A stretch of 7,898 bases of DNA from contig CALEYP010000030.1 of the NCBI GenBank assembly GCA_937924895.1, positions 1 through 7,898 of the forward strand, in the 5' to 3' direction. Positions 1 through 6,628 of the stretch are shown here, piece after piece (positions within the stretch are counted from its first letter, which is position 1; each line of letters begins with the position of its first letter). Both the position numbers and the translations under genes were made by a program. Under the pieces are notes generated by a model. It was not told where the DNA came from, did no database searches, and worked only from the letters and a program-made list of their open reading frames with translations. Origin of the DNA: an uncultured Alphaproteobacteria bacterium (lineage in GTDB: Bacteria; Pseudomonadota; Alphaproteobacteria; Puniceispirillales; Puniceispirillaceae).

Positions 1-71
1 ACAAGATAGCCAGCGCTATAAAGGTGCTGAACAGGGCAAATGACATGCGCATTTTTCAGCAATAATGACAT
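1..71 (-). CDS. pyrC: Dihydroorotase, N-terminal fragment (cut by left window edge)
   Basis: Reading leftward from an ATG at 71, 23 codons are open to the window edge and begin MSLLLKNAHVICPVQ. This resembles the first beta strand of class I dihydroorotases, which typically start with a '(L)LLKNARVIDP' segment. A perfect AGGAGG lies at 82-77, five bases before the ATG, and fixes the start; the ATG five bases earlier runs into a stop after six codons. The gene begins 11 bases after the pyrB stop codon, so the two are almost certainly co-transcribed. Dihydroorotase cyclises carbamoyl-aspartate, the PyrB product, to dihydroorotate. The metal-binding HxH motif would be further left and is not visible. 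Whether this is an active PyrC or an inactive PyrX-type partner of PyrB cannot be told from 23 residues. Confidence 0.8.
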   Translation of the reverse strand, partial: MSLLLKNAHVICPVQHLYSAGYL

Positions 72-82
72 CTCATCCTCCT

Positions 83-1039
83 CTATTTTGCCTGCGCCAA
101 CGGGGTGTAGAGCGCTTCGAGGCACGCCATTCTTGTTGCGACACCCATCTCTACCTGTTTCTGAATGAGGCTGCGTTCATGATCATCAGCAATGAGGGAG
201 TCAATCTCAACACCTCTATTCATCGGACCAGGATGCATAATCATGGCATTTGGTGCGGCATCTTGAAGTTTTTCGCTATCAAGTCCGAAAAGATTGAAAT
301 ATTCGTGTTGGCTTGGCGTTTCACGCCCTTCCATTCGCTCTGTCTGCAAGCGAAGCATCATCACAATATCACAATCTTTAATGCCCTCGCGCATATCATG
401 ATAGACACCAACGCCTAAATCACCGATGGAGGGCGGCAAGAGGGTGGACGGGCTTACAAATCGAATTTCGGCCCCTAAACCGCCTAGCAAATATAGGTTT
501 GACCGGGCAACGCGGCTATTGGCGATATCACCACATATGGCAATGCGCAAACCTTCAATATGGCCGAATTTACGCTTAATTGTGAGGGCATCCAGCAAAG
601 CTTGTGTCGGGTGTTCGCGGCGTCCATCACCGGCATTGATAATGGCGGCATCAACATGATGTGATAACAAATAAGGGGTGCCAGCGGCATGGTGCCTGAC
701 CACAAGAATATCTGGATGCATCGCATTCAAAGTTGTTGCTGTATCGATCAGGGTCTCACCTTTTTTAACTGATGAGCCAGCGACAGAAATATTGAGGACT
801 GAGGCACCTAGTTTTTTAGCTGCTACTTCAAATGAGACTCTTGTTCTTGTAGAGTTTTCAAAGAACAAATTCACGATGGTCGACCCTTTTAAGGTCTGTT
901 CCACATCTTGCGTTAGATGATCAGCAAAATAGCTCGCTCTATCAAGCAACTGGTGCATTGTCATGACTGACATGCCCTCAATGCCAAGCAGATGTTTAGA
1001 GGAAAGCGTGGCGGGCGCAGGTATGATGTTTGTAGTCAT
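83..1039 (-). CDS. pyrB: Aspartate carbamoyltransferase catalytic subunit
   Basis: This 318-residue protein has the usual length for the catalytic chain, which condenses carbamoyl phosphate with L-aspartate in the first committed step of pyrimidine synthesis in the cytoplasm. Visible family signatures in order are HLLGIEGMS (16-24), the carbamoyl-phosphate loop FENSTRTRVSF (60-70), HHAAGTPYLL (116-125), INAGDGRREHPTQALLDAL (134-152), the aspartate-domain strand ICGDIANSRVARSN (168-181) and HPGPMNRGVEI (269-279). All expected substrate-binding residues appear intact. The ATG at 1039 is preceded by a modest AGGA-type ribosome site. The gene follows ruvX by 47 bases and precedes pyrC by 11 bases. 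No regulatory-subunit gene (pyrI) is in view; many alphaproteobacteria lack one, and PyrB is then expected to form a complex with a PyrC-like protein. Confidence 0.97.
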   Translation of the reverse strand: MTTNIIPAPATLSSKHLLGIEGMSVMTMHQLLDRASYFADHLTQDVEQTLKGSTIVNLFFENSTRTRVSFEVAAKKLGASVLNISVAGSSVKKGETLIDTATTLNAMHPDILVVRHHAAGTPYLLSHHVDAAIINAGDGRREHPTQALLDALTIKRKFGHIEGLRIAICGDIANSRVARSNLYLLGGLGAEIRFVSPSTLLPPSIGDLGVGVYHDMREGIKDCDIVMMLRLQTERMEGRETPSQHEYFNLFGLDSEKLQDAAPNAMIMHPGPMNRGVEIDSLIADDHERSLIQKQVEMGVATRMACLEALYTPLAQAK

Positions 1040-1064
1040 GCCAGTTATCTATCCTGATTTATGC

Positions 1065-1086
1065 AAAAAAGCTAGCTAATTTAGCT
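1065..1086 (-). terminator. Weak hairpin plus T-run between ruvX and pyrB
   Basis: Reading on the minus strand directly after the ruvX stop, AGCTA (1086-1082) can pair with TAGCT (1078-1074) around the loop AAT. Three bases later comes a run of six T (1070-1065). The stem is only five AT-rich pairs and the T-run is offset, so full termination is doubtful. Partial termination or attenuation ahead of pyrB is possible but is inference. Confidence 0.25.
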
Positions 1087-1554
1087 CTATTCGCTTGATG
1101 AGAGGACGTCAAAAGCGGATTGCAAAATCCAGGTCGCAGCAAGGGCGTCACGGCGCGCATGGCGTTTTTGACGTGTCATATCGGCCGCAATCATCGCACG
1201 CTCAACAGCGGCAGTAGAGAGGCGTTCATCATGAAGAATGATGGGGATGTCCCGCATCCGCATGAAGGCATGGCAAAAATCCCTGACAGAATCGCAGCGC
1301 GGCCCTGTTGTGCCATCCATATTAAGAGGCCAACCCACGATAAAGCCACCGATCCCTAGCTCATCCATCTCAGCGATGAGATCATTCATATCTTTGGTGA
1401 ATTTTGTCCGCCACAAGATACGGTGTGGGGTAGCGATTTGATGTGTCGCATCACCAATCGCCAGGCCAATGGTCTTTTTGCCAATATCCAATCCCATGAA
1501 TTTTTGGCCAGCTAAAAGCGAATTTTGAGCATCTGAAAGGTTGCGAATAGGCAT
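1087..1554 (-). CDS. ruvX: Putative pre-16S rRNA nuclease / Holliday junction resolvase-like protein (RuvX/YqgF family)
   Basis: The 155-residue product has the RNase H-like fold signatures of the YqgF family. These are FMGLDIGKKTIGLAIGD (19-35, with the first acidic residue D23), the glycine-rich FIVGWPLNMDGTTGP (71-85), LHDERLST (107-114, second acidic pair D109/E110) and RRDALAATWILQ (134-145, acidic D136). Family members act in 5' maturation of 16S rRNA; an older proposal is resolution of Holliday junctions. The ATG at 1554 has no convincing ribosome site; M20, directly before the core fold, is the alternative start, but it also lacks one. The gene is divergent from gatC and is followed by pyrB after 47 bases, probably as the first gene of a ruvX-pyrB-pyrC unit. 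Confidence 0.93.
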   Translation of the reverse strand: MPIRNLSDAQNSLLAGQKFMGLDIGKKTIGLAIGDATHQIATPHRILWRTKFTKDMNDLIAEMDELGIGGFIVGWPLNMDGTTGPRCDSVRDFCHAFMRMRDIPIILHDERLSTAAVERAMIAADMTRQKRHARRDALAATWILQSAFDVLSSSE

Positions 1555-1614
1555 AGTCAGTGATAAGTCAGCACATAGGAAATTTCATTACTAGCATAGG
1601 GAGTGGCATAAACC
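1555..1614. promoter_or_regulatory. Divergent control region between ruvX and gatC
   Basis: Only 60 bases separate the two divergent start codons, so promoters for both operons must lie here or reach into the 5' ends of the genes. AGGGAG at 1598-1603 is a plausible ribosome site for gatC, 11 bases before its ATG, slightly further than ideal. I find no -35/-10 pair with good spacing in either direction, so the exact promoters are left unassigned. Confidence 0.4.
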
Positions 1615-1902
1615 ATGTCCATTGACAAGGCCACAGTCGAAAAGATTGCGCGTCTCGCACGTTTACGTGTGCCAGAAGAGCGTATGATGCCAATCGCAGG
1701 TGATTTGAATCGCATTCTAAACTGGATTGAAGAATTAAATGAGGTGCCCACAGATGGGGTGGAGCCTCTTGCCAGTGTGACGGGGCATAAATTGCCCATG
1801 CGCCGCGATGAAATTAGTGATGGTGACATTCAAGAAAAAGTGTTGGCTAATGCGCCAGAAGAAGCCAGTGGCTTCTTTGTTGTGCCAAAGGTTGTTGAAT
1901 AA
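1615..1902 (+). CDS. gatC: Asp-tRNA(Asn)/Glu-tRNA(Gln) amidotransferase subunit C
   Basis: The 95-residue GatC matches the family in length and pattern: an N-terminal helix VEKIARLARLRV (8-19), the LNRILNWIEELNEVPTDGVEP stretch (31-51), LPMRRDEIS (60-68) and the terminal APEEASGFFVVPKVVE (80-95), which ends in the hallmark F-VVPKV. GatC has no catalytic site. It wraps around the GatA-GatB interface and stabilises the transamidosome core. It is the first gene of the gatCAB operon, and its TAA shares one base with the gatA ATG, indicating translational coupling. The ATG at 1615 follows an AGGGAG and starts exactly where the family usually begins. Confidence 0.96.
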   Translation: MSIDKATVEKIARLARLRVPEERMMPIAGDLNRILNWIEELNEVPTDGVEPLASVTGHKLPMRRDEISDGDIQEKVLANAPEEASGFFVVPKVVE

Positions 1903-3386
1903 TGAGCTCTTTATTAGATTTTACCGCCAAACAGGCGCGTCAAGCGCTGGCAAAAGGCGATTTCACCGCATCAGAACTAGCCAAAGCCTATCATGATGCT
2001 GCTGCAGAAACAAAAGCGCTCAATAATTACGTCGCTATGGATGAAGACAAAACCATGGCAATGGCGGCACAAAGCGATGCAGCTTATCAAGCGGGGACTG
2101 CTGGTGCGCTTGAGGGAATTCCTGTTGGGGTGAAGGATTTGTTCTGCACCTCCGGTCTCGCAACAACGGCATGCTCGGCCATTTTGAAGGATTTTATCCC
2201 TCAGTATGAATCAACTGTCACAGCTAATTTGTGGGCTGATGGCGCTGTTATGATTGGTAAGTTGAATTGTGATGAATTTGCCATGGGCTCGGCCAATGAG
2301 ACATCAGTCTTCGGACCAGCTGTAAACCCGTACAGTGCTGTTGATGGACCGGCACTGGCCGCTGGCGGCTCATCAGGCGGCTCTGCGTCTGCGGTGGCAG
2401 CGCGGTCGGCTTTGATTGCAACAGGCACAGATACAGGGGGGTCAATCAGACAGCCTGCAGCCTTTTGTGGTGTGGTTGGCATGAAGCCTACCTATGGCCG
2501 TTGTTCACGGTGGGGCGTGGTGGCGTTTGCGTCATCCCTTGACCAAGCAGGTCCTTTTACAAGAGATGTTGATGATTCAGCCATGATGCTGCAATCAATG
2601 GCAAGTCACGACCTCAAAGATTCAACATCGGCGAATGTGGCAATGCCAGATTTAGATGCTGCGATGGCAGCGGGCATTAAGGGGATGAAAATCGGGATAC
2701 CATCTGAATATCAAATGGATGGGATGGATCCTGAAATCATCACGCTTTGGGAGCAGGGGCAAGCTTGGTTAAAAGACGCCGGTGCAGAATTAGTGCCCGT
2801 GTCTTTGCCACATACGAAATATGCCCTGCCGACCTATTATATTATCGCACCAGCCGAAGCCTCATCGAATTTGGCACGTTATGATGGTGTGCGTTATGGC
2901 GCCCGTATCGAAGAGGGCGGGTCGCTCGATGATATGTATGAAATGACAAGGGCAGCAGGTTTTGGTGATGAAGTGCAGCGCCGTATCATGATCGGTACTT
3001 ATGCGCTCTCAGCTGGCTATTATGATGCCTATTATCTGAAAGCACAAAAGGTCCGTCGCCTCATTCGCAATGATTTTGATGAAGCCTATCAGACAGTGGA
3101 TGCGATTTTAACACCTGCTACACCAACAGCGGCGTTCCCGCTCGGTGTGAAACAGGATGATCCGATCACCATGTATCTCAATGATGTGTTCACGGTGCCA
3201 GCGAACCTAGCCGGTATCCCTGGTATTTCCGTGCCAGCAGGTTTCACATCAAATGGTCTTCCTCTTGGCTTGCAAGTTCTCGCTGATGCGTTTGCGGAGG
3301 ATAAATTATATGCTGTTGCCAAACAGCTAGAATTGGCAGCGAATGTCTCGCAGACGCCAGCACAGATGGCAGGAGGACGCTCATGA
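1902..3386 (+). CDS. gatA: Asp-tRNA(Asn)/Glu-tRNA(Gln) amidotransferase subunit A
   Basis: This 494-residue amidase-signature enzyme hydrolyses glutamine and feeds ammonia to GatB. The Lys-Ser-cisSer catalytic triad is complete: K78 in GIPVGVKDLF (72-81), S157 in GGSSGGSASA (155-164) and the nucleophile S181 in TGGSIRQPA (178-186). The spacing of 24 between the two serines agrees with the known bacterial GatA. Further family blocks are MKPTYGR (194-200), FASSLDQAGPF (209-219), and, in the C-terminal half, ILTPATPTAAF and NLAGIPGISVPAGF. The start codon overlaps the gatC stop by one base, and the last four bases overlap the gatB start. In alphaproteobacteria GatCAB usually serves Glu-tRNA(Gln) and often Asp-tRNA(Asn); which applies here depends on whether glnS and asnS exist elsewhere. 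Confidence 0.97.
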   Translation: MSSLLDFTAKQARQALAKGDFTASELAKAYHDAAAETKALNNYVAMDEDKTMAMAAQSDAAYQAGTAGALEGIPVGVKDLFCTSGLATTACSAILKDFIPQYESTVTANLWADGAVMIGKLNCDEFAMGSANETSVFGPAVNPYSAVDGPALAAGGSSGGSASAVAARSALIATGTDTGGSIRQPAAFCGVVGMKPTYGRCSRWGVVAFASSLDQAGPFTRDVDDSAMMLQSMASHDLKDSTSANVAMPDLDAAMAAGIKGMKIGIPSEYQMDGMDPEIITLWEQGQAWLKDAGAELVPVSLPHTKYALPTYYIIAPAEASSNLARYDGVRYGARIEEGGSLDDMYEMTRAAGFGDEVQRRIMIGTYALSAGYYDAYYLKAQKVRRLIRNDFDEAYQTVDAILTPATPTAAFPLGVKQDDPITMYLNDVFTVPANLAGIPGISVPAGFTSNGLPLGLQVLADAFAEDKLYAVAKQLELAANVSQTPAQMAGGRS

Positions 3387-4834
3387 GCAATCTCGTAACA
3401 GGCCGTACAGGTGAGTGGGAAGTTGTGATTGGGATGGAAGTTCACGCGCAAGTGAGCTCACAATCCAAGTTGTTTTCTGGGGCGCCAACACGTTTTGGGG
3501 CAGACCCAAATCAAAATGTCTCATTGGTTGATGCGGCTATGCCAGGCATGTTGCCAGTCATTAATGAAGAATGTGTGCGTCAGGCTATTCGCACAGGTTT
3601 GGGACTGAATGCCCAGATCAATACCTATTCTGTGTTTGACCGTAAGAATTATTTTTACGCTGATTTGCCGCAAGGCTATCAGATTAGCCAGTTCAAGCAC
3701 CCAATCGTAGGTGAGGGCGCGATTACCATTGACCTTAAAGATGGCAGTTCCATTGAGATTGGCATTGAACGCCTGCATCTAGAGCAAGATGCTGGTAAGT
3801 CGATGCATGATCAGCATCCATCTAAAAGTTATATTGATTTGAACCGCTCTGGCGTTGCCTTGATGGAAATTGTGTCAAAGCCTGATATTCGCAGTGCCGA
3901 ACAAGCCGGTGCTTATATGAAGAAACTGCGCTCAATCGTGCGTTATCTCGGCACATGTGATGGCAATATGGAAGAAGGCTCAATGCGCGCTGATGTGAAT
4001 GTATCAGTGCGTCGCCCTGGTGATGAGCTTGGCACACGCACAGAGACGAAAAATTTGAACTCAGTGCGTTTTATCATGCAAGCCATTGATTATGAAGTGC
4101 AGCGTCAGATTGAAATTCTTGAAGATGGTGGACAGATTGATCAGGAAACACGTCTGTTTGATACCAATACAGGCATCACACGGGCGATGCGTGGCAAAGA
4201 AGACGCGCATGATTACCGTTATTTTCCGGACCCTGATTTGCTACCATTGGAATTTACCGATGAATTTGTCTCGGCGCTACAAGCAGAGCTCCCTGAATTG
4301 CCAGATCAGATTAGAGCCCGTCTTATTGGTGATTATGGGCTGTCATCCTATGATGCGGCGGTCATCACTGAGGAAAAAGAAACTGCAGCCTTTTATGAGG
4401 CAGCCGCAGAGGGACGTGACAAGAAGCTTGTGGCGAACTGGATGACTGTTGAGTTGTTTGGTGCGTTGAACAAAGCAGGCAAATCACTCGGTGACAGCCC
4501 TGTATCCCCTCACCAATTAGGTGGTCTCGTTGGTTTGATTTCTGATGGCACAATCTCTGGCCGTATTGCCAAAGATGTGTTTGCTGAGATGATGGAAACC
4601 AGCAAAGATGCGGCGGTAATCATCGAAGAAAAAGGGTTGAAGCAGGTCTCTGATAGTGGCGCGATTGAAGCGCTGATTGATCAGGTGTTGGCTGATAACC
4701 AAGATAAGGTTGATGAATATCGCGGCGGTAAGGACAAGCTCTTTGGGTTCTTTGTTGGTCAAACGATGAAGTTATCAAAAGGGCAAGCGAACCCTGCCAT
4801 GGTGAATGATTTGCTAAAGTCTAAATTAGGCTAA
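3383..4834 (+). CDS. gatB: Asp-tRNA(Asn)/Glu-tRNA(Gln) amidotransferase subunit B
   Basis: The 483-residue GatB is the kinase/transamidase subunit. It phosphorylates the misacylated tRNA and transfers ammonia to it. The catalytic cradle domain shows WEVVIGMEVHAQV (12-24), FDRKNYFYADLPQGYQIS (85-102), RLHLEQDAGKSMHD (130-143), YIDLNRSGVALMEIVSKPD (150-168), GTCDGNMEEGSMRADVNVSV (190-209) and KEDAHDYRYFPDPDLLP (272-288). The C-terminal third (about 295-483) is the helical plus YqeY-like tRNA-tail domain, ending NPAMVNDLLKSKL. An AGGAGG at 3371-3376, six bases before the ATG and inside gatA, supports this start, and ATGA couples it to the gatA stop. It is the last gene of the operon; a hairpin terminator begins 26 bases after the stop. 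Confidence 0.97.
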   Translation: MSNLVTGRTGEWEVVIGMEVHAQVSSQSKLFSGAPTRFGADPNQNVSLVDAAMPGMLPVINEECVRQAIRTGLGLNAQINTYSVFDRKNYFYADLPQGYQISQFKHPIVGEGAITIDLKDGSSIEIGIERLHLEQDAGKSMHDQHPSKSYIDLNRSGVALMEIVSKPDIRSAEQAGAYMKKLRSIVRYLGTCDGNMEEGSMRADVNVSVRRPGDELGTRTETKNLNSVRFIMQAIDYEVQRQIEILEDGGQIDQETRLFDTNTGITRAMRGKEDAHDYRYFPDPDLLPLEFTDEFVSALQAELPELPDQIRARLIGDYGLSSYDAAVITEEKETAAFYEAAAEGRDKKLVANWMTVELFGALNKAGKSLGDSPVSPHQLGGLVGLISDGTISGRIAKDVFAEMMETSKDAAVIIEEKGLKQVSDSGAIEALIDQVLADNQDKVDEYRGGKDKLFGFFVGQTMKLSKGQANPAMVNDLLKSKLG

Positions 4835-4860
4835 ATCTGCCAGAGAAATTGAACAAAAGA

Positions 4861-4884
4861 GGCACCGTAACAGGTGCCTTTTTT
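4861..4884. terminator. Shared bidirectional rho-independent terminator of gatCAB and the lysR gene
   Basis: GGCACC (4861-4866) pairs perfectly with GGTGCC (4873-4878) around the six-base loop GTAACA. The stem is flanked by an A-rich side (AAAAGA, 4855-4860) and six T (4879-4884), which lengthen it by A-T pairs and give a U-tract in either direction. On the plus strand it ends gatB transcription. On the minus strand the lysR TAA (4885-4883) lies inside the tract, so the hairpin follows that stop at once. Confidence 0.9.
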
Positions 4885-5827
4885 ATAGGCTGGCGCGCTG
4901 TGCCGCTGGCGTGGTGGCGGTATCTTTTTCCCAATAAGGCTGTTCGCCAAATTCTTCAACAAGATAGTCCAGAAAGGCCTCAATCTTGGGGCGACGATAG
5001 CTATTTGCCTTATAGACCGCGATAATCGGGACATCTTCTTCAATCAAATCATCCATGACAGAGACAAGTGACCCTGTTTGCAGGCGGCTCGACACAATAT
5101 AAGAGGGCAACATCGCAAGCCCGCCATCATTTAGCGCTGCTCTCATAATCGTATCACCATTATCAAAACGCATCTGGCCATTGGCGCGGAAGGTATATTT
5201 GCTGCCATCTGGATTATGGAAATGCCATTCATTCGCGGAATGACCAAAGCTATGGGTGATCAGCTGGTGGCGCGCTAAATCAGCGGGCTCTGTGGGTGTT
5301 GAGAATTTTTCCAAATAGGTCGGGGAGGCGACTAATTTCCGGCTATTGGGCGCAAGGATACGGTTTTCAACCCCTGTGGCGTTGTTGGGTTCTGCAATCT
5401 CAATCGACACATCAATATCAGAGTTTTTATCAAAGGGCCTGTCTGATGAGATGAGGTCTAGCGTCAGCTGGCGATGGCGACGGCGAAATTTCGGGATATG
5501 CGGCGCAATATGACGATGCGCAAAGCCAGCGGCAGAGCTCACGCGCAATAGCCCCCTCACTTGTGAGGAGGAGGAAGAAATCATCGTTTCCGCTTCGACA
5601 ATCTCGCCCAAAATTTGATTGCATCTCTCAAGATAATCGAGGCCCACCTCGGTTAATTTTAGCGACCTTGTAGTGCGTTCAATCAATAATGTGCCGAGGT
5701 GGTTTTCCAGCGCAGCCAGATGTTTTGACACAACAGAGGGTGTCATATCCAAATGTTCAGCGGCAATCTTAAAGGAATGATTGGTGGCAATCGCGACAAA
5801 GACACGCATCGCTGTCAATTGATCCAT
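4883..5827 (-). CDS. LysR-family transcriptional regulator (CrgA-like)
   Basis: The 314-residue product begins with a classical LysR winged helix-turn-helix: MDQLTAMRVFVAIATNHSF (1-19), AAEHLDMTPSVVSKHLAALE (22-41) and LLIERTTRSLKLTEVGLDYL (47-66). A linker helix and a five-serine run (84-88) follow. The effector-binding periplasmic-binding-protein-like domain spans about 91-295, with RGLLRVSSAAGFAHRHIAP at its start, typical of the CrgA-like branch. The last 15 residues or so are a loose tail. AAGGAG (5843-5838) lies ten bases before the ATG at 5827. No gene is divergently transcribed from it, so its target is not obvious from position; the next upstream gene is a tRNA. A LysR-box-like dyad lies 33 bases upstream and suggests autoregulation. 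The inducer is unknown. Confidence 0.93.
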   Translation of the reverse strand: MDQLTAMRVFVAIATNHSFKIAAEHLDMTPSVVSKHLAALENHLGTLLIERTTRSLKLTEVGLDYLERCNQILGEIVEAETMISSSSSQVRGLLRVSSAAGFAHRHIAPHIPKFRRRHRQLTLDLISSDRPFDKNSDIDVSIEIAEPNNATGVENRILAPNSRKLVASPTYLEKFSTPTEPADLARHQLITHSFGHSANEWHFHNPDGSKYTFRANGQMRFDNGDTIMRAALNDGGLAMLPSYIVSSRLQTGSLVSVMDDLIEEDVPIIAVYKANSYRRPKIEAFLDYLVEEFGEQPYWEKDTATTPAAQRASL

Positions 5828-5859
5828 GGGGTGCTCACTCCTTCTGCTTGGCTGTTGTG

Positions 5860-5880
5860 ATCATAGCATAGCGTGATGAT
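5860..5880. promoter_or_regulatory. Candidate LysR-type operator (T-N11-A dyad)
   Basis: ATCAT (5860-5864) and ATGAT (5876-5880) form a perfect five-base inverted repeat separated by exactly 11 bases, which is the T-N11-A arrangement of LysR-regulator boxes. It lies 33 bases upstream of the regulator's own start codon, where autoregulatory sites are usual. Protein binding is inferred. The rest of the 260-base gap (5828-6087) shows only the candidate tRNA promoter and no believable gene. Confidence 0.45.
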
Positions 5881-6006
5881 GGTTGAGAAGGGGGCAAGGG
5901 CCGCGCTATCTGGGCGCAAATAGGGTGGTTAAGAGCGATGAGGGGCAGGGACAAATCGCCCTTTTTTATTTCGCCAGAAAACATGCCAAAATCACGCAAA
6001 GTTGAT

Positions 6007-6035
6007 TTGACAATTTGTATGGGGCGCATTAGGAA
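6007..6035 (+). promoter_or_regulatory. Candidate promoter for tRNA-Ser
   Basis: A perfect TTGACA at 6007-6012 is followed, after 17 bases, by TAGGAA (6030-6035), a weak -10 with three of six consensus bases. Initiation near 6042 would give a leader of roughly 45 bases before the tRNA. The -35 is good; the -10 is poor. Confidence 0.35.
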
Positions 6036-6087
6036 GAAGGGGCATACGCCGTGGGGCAATAGCCCACTTCAACGATTGACCCTTTGC

Positions 6088-6179
6088 GGAGGGGTGGCCG
6101 AGTGGCTGAAGGCGGCGGTTTGCTAAATCGTTAAAGGAAGAAATTCCTTTCGGGGGTTCGAATCCCTTCCCCTCCGCCA
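6088..6179 (+). tRNA. tRNA-Ser (anticodon GCU), with encoded CCA
   Basis: A complete 92-base class II tRNA. The acceptor stem GGAGGGG (6088-6094) pairs with CCCCTCC (6169-6175), followed by discriminator G and CCA (6177-6179). The anticodon loop TTGCTAA holds GCT at 6122-6124, read as serine AGC/AGU. The anticodon stem 6115-6119/6127-6131 closes with two G-U pairs. The long variable arm AAAGGAA-GAAA-TTCCTTT (6133-6150) is typical of serine tRNAs. The T arm carries TTCGAAT (6157-6163), with a stem that includes two G-U pairs. The 3' end is the left copy of a 17-base direct repeat, so the gene probably served as an integration site and was restored intact. Confidence 0.97.
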
Positions 6180-6184
6180 TTTTC
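6168..6184 (+). repeat. Left copy of 17-base direct repeat (candidate attL in tRNA-Ser 3' end)
   Basis: TCCCCTCCGCCATTTTC covers the last T-stem base, the 3' acceptor strand, the discriminator, CCA and five bases beyond the tRNA. An identical copy lies at 6919-6935; the bases on both sides of the match differ (T versus G before, T versus C after). Duplication of a tRNA 3' end is the usual footprint of tyrosine-recombinase integration. Confidence 0.7.
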
Positions 6185-6212
6185 TCACAATCTCGTGAAA
6201 TAGAGGATGGAA

Positions 6213-6230
6213 GCCAAATTTCGATTTGGC
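6213..6230. other. Perfect 7-bp hairpin with TTCG loop downstream of tRNA-Ser
   Basis: GCCAAAT (6213-6219) and ATTTGGC (6224-6230) pair fully around TTCG, a favoured stable tetraloop, though it is closed here by a T-A pair. GAGG (6203-6206) and CCTC (6237-6240) could form an outer stem. There is no T-run on either side, so it is not a standard intrinsic terminator. It could aid termination or 3' processing of the tRNA transcript. Confidence 0.4.
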
Positions 6231-6269
6231 GGAACCCCTCGTTGGCCATTTCAAGCAAAACATCGATGA

Positions 6270-6321
6270 TTGCTAATATTTGTAGTTACATTTATTCTTG
6301 CTGGTAATTGTTAATTCTACC
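6270..6321 (+). promoter_or_regulatory. Candidate brnTA promoter with dyad operators
   Basis: TTGCTA (6270-6275) and TATTCT (6293-6298) each match four of six consensus bases and are exactly 17 bases apart, in the most AT-rich stretch of the window. The palindrome TGTAGTTACA (6281-6290) sits between them. A looser dyad, GGTA...TACC (6303-6306/6318-6321), overlaps the expected start of transcription. Known BrnA proteins repress their own operon by binding repeats at the promoter, so these dyads are plausible BrnA sites; this is inference. Confidence 0.4.
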
Positions 6322-6334
6322 AACGCTTCCGGCT

Positions 6335-6628
6335 ATGGCTGGGCCGGGAGACGGCGGGTTCGAATGGGATCCGCGAAAGAGTGATGAAACCAAACGTCAG
6401 CGCGGCTTTGGGTTCGATATTGTTCATCAGCTGGACTGGGGCTATGCCTGCCTTGCTGACATACAGCATCATGATGGCGAAGAACGGCACCTCCATATCG
6501 TTCCGCTGAGGGACAGGTTGATGACCATTGTCACCACGCAGCGGGTAAACAGGATGCGGGTGATCTCGCTCCGCACGGCAACCAATCACGAGGCCCGATT
6601 GTGGGTCGGAGAGTTTTCAGATGACTAA
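6335..6628 (+). CDS. brnT: BrnT family toxin (ribonuclease) of a type II toxin-antitoxin system
   Basis: From the ATG at 6335 the product has 97 residues, near the roughly 90-100 usual for BrnT, an RNase with a RelE-like fold that blocks translation. The family pattern is clear: GFEWDPRKSDETK (8-20), RGFGFD (23-28), the EERHLHIVPLRDRLMTIVTT core (49-68), and RMRVISLRTATNHEARLW (73-90), corresponding to the conserved 'R-ISAR-A---E'. The serine-alanine of ISAR is SL here. A TTG at 6308 would add nine residues before the ATG; neither start has a ribosome site, and the ATG gives the more typical N-terminus and leaves room for a leader after the candidate promoter. The gene overlaps brnA by eight bases, in the usual toxin-first order. 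Toxicity has not been shown for this sequence. Confidence 0.88.
   Translation: MAGPGDGGFEWDPRKSDETKRQRGFGFDIVHQLDWGYACLADIQHHDGEERHLHIVPLRDRLMTIVTTQRVNRMRVISLRTATNHEARLWVGEFSDD

Noticed and set aside
65..418. A 117-codon plus-strand frame at the left edge
   Set aside because: It is antisense to pyrB, which carries every expected motif along its full length.
1557..1829. A 90-codon minus-strand frame across the ruvX/gatC gap
   Set aside because: It is antisense to gatC, whose family match is unmistakable, and its translation has no family pattern.
6076..6081. TTGACC just before tRNA-Ser as a -35 box
   Set aside because: It lies seven bases from the mature 5' end, so any -10 would fall inside the tRNA.
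5835..6126. Small open frames on both strands between the lysR gene and tRNA-Ser (74 and 62 codons)
   Set aside because: They lack ribosome sites and recognisable motifs, and the plus-strand frame runs into the tRNA; the region is better read as control DNA.
6352..6367. GGGTTCGAAT inside the start of brnT matches the T loop of tRNA-Ser (6154-6163) and could look like another tRNA fragment
   Set aside because: The bases encode the conserved Gly-Phe-Glu-Trp of BrnT, the following bases do not continue the tRNA, and the match is only 10 bases long.
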